The notes under the pieces were generated by a model. That model worked only from the letters and a program-made list of their open reading frames with translations, made no database searches and was not told where the DNA came from. From Didymodactylos carnosus (taxonomy: Eukaryota > Rotifera > Eurotatoria > Philodinida > Philodinidae), in contig CAJNOQ010002532.1 in the NCBI GenBank assembly GCA_905250885.1, positions 1-23,877 on the forward strand: a stretch of DNA of 23,877 bases, written 5' to 3'. Positions 18,819 to 23,877 of this stretch are shown piece after piece; position 1 is the first letter of the stretch, and each line of letters begins with the position of its first letter. The position numbers and the translations under genes were made by a program.

Positions 18819-21120
18819 TTAAGACACTTCATAAGAACGTTGTAAACAACCTTGCTTCTCTCGCAATCGGTATAAAGATTCTTTAAATCGAAATTGAGCG
18901 GTACTCAGCGATTCTCCAAATTTCTTTTCGAAACGTTTCCGAGTTTCATTTTGCTCCTGATCAAAATTCCTTCTCAAATGGTTACTGTAATCCAATAGCT
19001 CTGAACCTGATTGAAAATCATATAATATACATAATTCAGAAAACATTCGATTTTTATAAAACCACGAAGCAACATCATCAACTAACCACTTTCGAACAGA
19101 TATATTTGCCCGTGGTAACCCTGTGATTGTTGATTCGATTACTTTTATGGATGTAATATCTTTGTCGTTTGCAACTTTGCACGCTCCCATTGATTGTTAT
19201 TCCATAACCGCATTAATCAACTCTTTCATTGCACAACTAAATGTTTTTCGCCCAAAGTGAATGTAAGTAAGAGGAGCGATTCTCACACCAAGCCATCTAG
19301 TTGCGATGTAATTGTTGTATGGATAAATAGGAATGATTCGTTTATTTAATGAGTTATTTGCATAGGCTACTTCTTGACGGCAAGATTTACTTTTATAATA
19401 ATTCTCAGTCATGATTAATAAAACAACGTTCGCTTTCTCGATAGCGTGAGCTATTTGTTCCCATAAATCGTATGAGTGAAAGACTTCATTATTATCTCTT
19501 TGTGAATAAAGTCTGTCCATACATCAATATTTTCTTCTGCGGTTAATCGATTAACTAACTCGGTACAAAAACTCCTCTCGGTATGCGGATAACTAATCAT
19601 AATAAGTGGCTTGAGGTTTTTATTTGATTTTCTAACTGCTGCGGCAGTATCATATTTAGTCTTTAGATTAAATAATATACTGTCGGCTGGCTTTTTAATA
19701 TTCAGAAAATGTTTTGGTACATAGTGTTCGATGATTTCAGCACTATGATATTTTTCAGCTACTTCCTTAACTCGAACAATTAATTTTTTATGTAGTTTCA
19801 GTTCATTGTTGTATTTTTCACTGAATGATATGCTTCAGACAATCTTGAATAACGTTATTTGAGTTAGTTTCAAACATTCATCTTCATCCCTGTCTATATT
19901 GCTGATCGAACGCAATAGCAAATTGGCAAAAAAACTTATATCTGATTGAGTGTGCTTCAAAACATAATCGACTACATCATCGTTAACAAATAATTTTGTT
20001 AAAACAACTAGTGATTCCGTTATATGAAATGTCAAACCAACTAAATCACATTTCCAGTCATTGGTCTGTGACGCTTTTACTACAAGTTCTATAAGTTGAT
20101 CAAGGATATTTCCTGTCGTTTGAGCGTTTGATTTTACTTCGTTTGGTCACAATAAAAGTAGTGTTGACATGGAATAGATTAGATTGAACTGAGCAAGATC
20201 GCGTTCAGTTAGTTTATTTTTCAATTTTTGTTTTTTGTACGCCTCCAAAACAAGAATCGCACCGTAATTATTCAACTTTTCTGCACCCGCGTCATGACGT
20301 GCTATATTGTGTAGTATATTGATTAAGAGAAGAGTACCATGCGGTTTTGTTTTTGATTGTGGCATCCAGTTCTGAACAGCTTTAAGTAAATCGATATCGA
20401 CGAAAAATAGAATCAACATTGTCTGATCAACAAGACTCCAGATTAGTTTTAGAATTAATTTAATATTAACTTGCATGAATCGTGCGTCTGAGTTTTAATA
20501 TCGATTAATATATCGTAGTAATACTTGAAATAGTAAAATATATTTATCCAGATCAGTTTTACACATTTATGATGAATCGCGTGAACAATTAATTATCGTA
20601 AAAATAATCGTACACGAAATTTACTGTTTTCAATTTGTAATTTGATCTTCTAAATATCTGCTTATGGAAGACGAACTGAGCTGTCGAATAAATGAACAGA
20701 ATGTTTCAGATCTCAGTTTTTTCTCACAGCTTTTGTATAGAGGGGTGACTATGCTCTTTAACACTCGTGTATGTAATAACCATGATAACTGATCTAATGC
20801 GTCACCATATTCATGCTCAAGTAACACAATACTCAATAGTACCACAATAGCTGCACGCACAAAATTTAACAACTCCAGAAGATCGTCAGTTTCTAATGAA
20901 TCACAATATTTTATCAATTCATCACACGATTGTTTGACTCTTTCATCGTTGTTCTTCGTAACCACTTGTTTCAGTTATCTGATATTTTTCATGTAGTCAA
21001 GTTTTATTGGCGGAAACTTTTGAGTGCATCTTCTAAAAATGCCCTTGGTTCAGAACACGGTATTGATGCTATTAATACCTCGAATTCCTGGACTATTTTC
21101 TTTACGCTCTCAGTGGTCAT
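18819..21120 (-). pseudogene. HEAT/armadillo-TIR protein gene, disabled
   Basis: The minus strand starts at 21120 (MTTESVKKIVQEFEVLIASI, to 21007). A helical-repeat segment follows (20965-20630, DELIKYCDSLETDDLLELLN), then another (20476-19838: ILKLIWSLVDQTMLILFFVD, then LLINILHNIARHDAGAEKLN). The TIR domain (19600-19200) shows KPLIMISYPHTERSFCTELV, NIDVWTD, WEQIAHAIEKANVVLLIMTE and SKSCRQEVAYANN, then IIPIYPY. The C-terminal module (SVRKWLVDDVASWFYKNRMF) ends at 18819. In-frame TGA lies at 20147-20149 and at 19835-19837 (IV-stop-SISF, where TGG is the likely ancestor), and TAA at 19197-19199; a frameshift sits near 19500-19520 inside VWTDF. A possible intron lies between 20625 and about 20491, but a TGA precedes its donor. 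TIR domains signal in immunity or cleave NAD; the SxSCxxE motif holds the Glu that is catalytic in NAD-cleaving TIRs. The architecture resembles families I recall from bdelloid rotifers. Confidence 0.82.
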
Positions 21121-21241
21121 AGCGCTAGTATTACCAGTCAAATATCACCTATAACTGACAGAAAAACTAGTCAAAGAGTGGAAATACACAGTGTATTAAA
21201 AGTCACTACTGGATAAAAAATTGAAATATTTCTTTAATTGA

Positions 21242-21436
21242 AACAGCTCACCGCTTTTTTATTTGATAGAAAAATGTTCTAATTTCAATCTGAAAACTCA
21301 TTTTAACCGAATAAACGATGTAAAAGTTAGATATACTGTCTTTTATTGGCTTGTAAAACAATGGAACGCACTACCTATTGAATCTCAACAAATAGTCGAT
21401 GTTGTGGCCGGCATGACTCATCGCTTTGCTAACTAG
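21242..21436 (+). mobile_element. Probable LINE RT C-terminal relic
   Basis: An open plus frame reads YLIEKCSNFNLKTHFNRIND, then VKVRYTVFYWLVKQWNALPI, ESQQIVDVV, stop at 21434-21436. The 'vR..v.+wlvKqWNaLP.es' block is typical of the last part of non-LTR ORF2 proteins. Past the stop, QWRSHNFINSL in the same frame could be a continuation. It is short, so the call is moderate. Confidence 0.5.
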
Positions 21437-23227
21437 TGTAAACAGTGGCGGTCACATAATTTCATCAACTCTCTATGAGCTCAGATTCTTGTTAATACAA
21501 TCTGAAGATAAGTTCGTTAATTTTCTGTGTTCAGTGTCTCAAAAAAATCGTTCTGACATTTTCCATTTGTGTAAAGACATGGAGGTCGTCAGAATTCTAT
21601 TATGACGAGGATAATAAATGGAAGGTTTGCCATTTTTTTCGTTGTTTTTCTTATATTCTTCACGCCATTACGCATGTGCGTCTCCATATCTTATGCCGCC
21701 GGTCATTTTTAACGAAAAACGCTTACCTTCTACGCTTTCATTTTTTTAAGGTAAACTTTTCAAGTTATAAAACCCTTAAAATAAGAATACGAGCTCACCA
21801 AACCCATGATAACATGAATTTCAGAAAATGAACCAGTGACTGCTGACTAGCTAGTAAATCTCTTAAGGAAGCATAAAAAAATCACACACAGCATCGACTA
21901 AAATAAAGAAGCTAATATCTTCTCGAACAGCAAGCAAAAATTTCTTCTTTCCGTAACACAAATGGACTATGTTTCCAAGCACAGAACAAAAATTTGTCAC
22001 TTAACCATATAGATTTTTCTTGTCAATTATATACCTGTCATCACATACACGAAAAGATCTGACGTTTTTAAAGTTTACCTATTGTAAACTTTATTTACTG
22101 ATAAATAGAACAGAAAAGATAGAAGCCCATAATATCAGTTTTGCGCCTTGAGATTATGTTACAAGCACAGAATAAAAAACAACAAAAAAGACCAAAAAGA
22201 AGCCTATGGTGTGTAGGTAGAAGTGAAACAGATACTGAGAGTAATGTGCTATAACGATGCAAATTAGAAATGTCGAATGTCTTTGATATATTTAATAACA
22301 AAAGGAATTATTTGTAGAGATCCCTAACAAAAGCAGTTTTTTCTCTAAGACGCATCTGGAAAGGATTTTACTGCGGTGTTACCAGAACAATATTGTAACT
22401 ATTATGTTTCTACTCTTGTCTAATCAATCATCGATCGGCGTTTCGTAATAAGGCGTTCGATCAAGAAATGCAATGGTTTGCCGTAGGAAAGCCCTTTTAT
22501 GATTGGTTCTTACGTCTGTGACTCGGACAGAATGAATCTCACATTTCATTGATAATCGTTTGACGCCACAATCGCCCTTCATAAATTCATCGCCTTTCGA
22601 AATCGCCTACGCCCACTTGTGACGTGTTTTGAGACGTGAGGAATCCAATACGTGTTAACAATAGATCCATATTTAGCTAAGAAATTCTGAAATGTCTTGT
22701 TGTGAAATAGTGTAGCACACTTAAATATTTCATATCACATTTTTCTTTACACAGGTAGGCTAGATCACTAGTGTCGTCTAACGTGGTTTTATCTGTGAAA
22801 TCGATTTCAATTTCATGGCTAAAATCCATATATTCATTATCGTCACTTGCTTGTTATCACTGAAGTTAAAAAGTTGTTCGGATATGTTTTCATCCAACCA
22901 CCGCTTCGTCATGGTATTTTTTTGTTTAACTGTTGATATAAGCTTTATTCTTTTAGAACACAAGCAGAAAAATATTCTACTATAGTATTCTAAACTAAAA
23001 TAGAGTTTGTTTAGATAAATGAGTACTGAGATCGAGTCTACATTCGATTTTACGCTTTATTTAGCTTTTCTTAATATCTTCGAAAATTTTAGCATTTTTC
23101 CCAAATTTTCGCCTTGAAAAATGTATAGGGCTAAAACACATACTCTTATTCACCGCGATGAGCTCTGCCCAACCATGTGTGAATAAACAAAAACTAAAAT
23201 AATGCTTGAAGTTTGAATTTCTGACAT
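21437..23227. other. No recognised gene; one small hairpin
   Basis: AT-rich with short open frames (22095-22301 -, 22778-22963 -) of no known family. A perfect 10-bp stem, 5-nt loop hairpin lies at 22069-22093 (TAAAGTTTAC / GTAAACTTTA). No RNA gene is recognisable around it. Confidence 0.45.
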
Positions 23228-23746
23228 CCCATGTAAATATTTTTCGATCGTAGACGCGTCTGAAAACGCGTTTTATGCTGCGTTTAATCGCTCCGAAAAT
23301 GCACCATTTGCTAGCGTTTAAACGCGTTTTTCCCAGGCGCGTTTAAACGCGTTTTTCCAAGACGCGCTTAAACGCGTTTTATCAGGGGAAGGCGCGCTTA
23401 AACGCGTTTTTACTAGACGCGTCTAAACGCGTTTTCCCGGGACGCGTCTAAACGCGTTTTTACTAGACGCGTCTGAGTGCATCGAGGCTTTTCATGCCGT
23501 TGAAAGTTATTCACTTGTATTCACCGCACTTTATTTCTGAATGCTCTTTTTTGTTTTATTTGTATTGTTACGTTGGATATCTTTTTTGAAATAAAAAATT
23601 CAAAAACCGGTTGGAAAATCGCAAAAAATGTTAAAAAAACTCATTTTTTCCTGTGGAAGAAGACACAAGAAAACGCGTTTAGACGCGTCTTTTCCAAAAC
23701 AAACGCGTTTAAACGCGTCTTTTCAGACGCAATGAATTTACATGGG
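23228..23746. repeat. Compact element with inverted ends and ACGCGT-rich repeat array
   Basis: The ends CCCATGTAAAT (23228-23238) and ATTTACATGGG (23736-23746) are exact reverse complements. Inside the left end, 23253-23474 holds about seven imperfect units of the form GACGCGTCTAAACGCGTTTT plus a 4-9 nt linker. Inside the right end, 23670-23730 holds two to three units in the opposite orientation. The units contain nested palindromes (ACGCGT, GCGTTTAAACGC). The layout of short terminal plus subterminal repeats resembles a non-autonomous DNA transposon or foldback element. The open frame at 23573-23767 is a by-product of it. Confidence 0.7.
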
Positions 23747-23877
23747 CAGAATCTTACAGGATCCTAACATTTAGACTCCACCTAATGACTTCCTTGTAGG
23801 GACCTCAAATGCTAGGTTTGTTGTTGCTCAAGTTTGTTTAGGATTCTAACAGAATCTTAGAAAATCCTATGACTTTC

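Noticed and set aside
20930..21154. 74-codon plus-strand ORF
   Set aside because: It is antisense to the first exon of the HEAT-TIR gene.
23253..23474. CRISPR-like array
   Set aside because: Units are imperfect and adjacent with 4-9 nt linkers rather than unique spacers of uniform length, and the context is eukaryotic.
23573..23767. 64-codon plus-strand ORF
   Set aside because: It reads through the ACGCGT repeat units of the inverted-end element; the repeated AFKRVFS-like peptide simply mirrors the DNA repeat.

Overview
This looks like eukaryotic, animal nuclear DNA. It is AT-rich, its genes are broken by short introns (about 60-70 nt), and it is full of decayed retroelements. The best overall guess is a bdelloid rotifer. 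The basis is a HEAT/armadillo-plus-TIR protein relic of a type I associate with bdelloids, an intact bacterial-type secreted-protein gene, Penelope-like retroelement remains and several LINE relics. No sequence search was possible, so the organism call is an inference (about 0.7).

Layout. 111-1122 (+) is a decayed non-LTR retrotransposon with a TCTA tail. 2136-3120 (-) holds a decayed PLAT-domain gene, interrupted by a 143-bp insert (2399-2541) that is flanked by a perfect 15-bp direct repeat and carries a hammerhead-ribozyme-like motif. 3651-5053 (-) is the transmembrane and pore half of a TRPM-type cation channel, in several spliced exons, probably decayed and without its N-terminal half. 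5793-6708 is a possible non-autonomous element with imperfect inverted ends and an internal 43-bp inverted repeat. 6709-10616 holds no gene I recognise. 10671-10990 is a cysteine-containing segment running into a tract with T at almost every third base.

11826-11969 is a broken 3' copy of the bacterial-type gene that lies intact at 14099-14725 (-). Between the two copies are a 110-bp near-perfect inverted repeat (12269-12588) made from the 3' end of a small glycine-rich gene, and a Penelope-like element (12790-14065, -) with reverse transcriptase remnant, GIY-YIG endonuclease and a hammerhead-like motif. 14880-15275 (+) is another LINE 3' end.

16583-16679 has two strikingly similar perfect hairpins. 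18571-18804 is a small inverted-repeat element. 18819-21120 (-) is an almost full-length HEAT/TIR gene killed by stops and a frameshift. 21242-21436 (+) is a probable LINE relic. 23228-23746 is a compact element with inverted ends and a tandem array of ACGCGT-rich palindromic units.

Only one protein gene appears fully intact, the bacterial-type secreted protein at 14099-14725. The other recognisable genes are broken, so the window reads as an accessory, transposon-rich region where genes decay and duplicate. I see no operon-like cooperation between genes.
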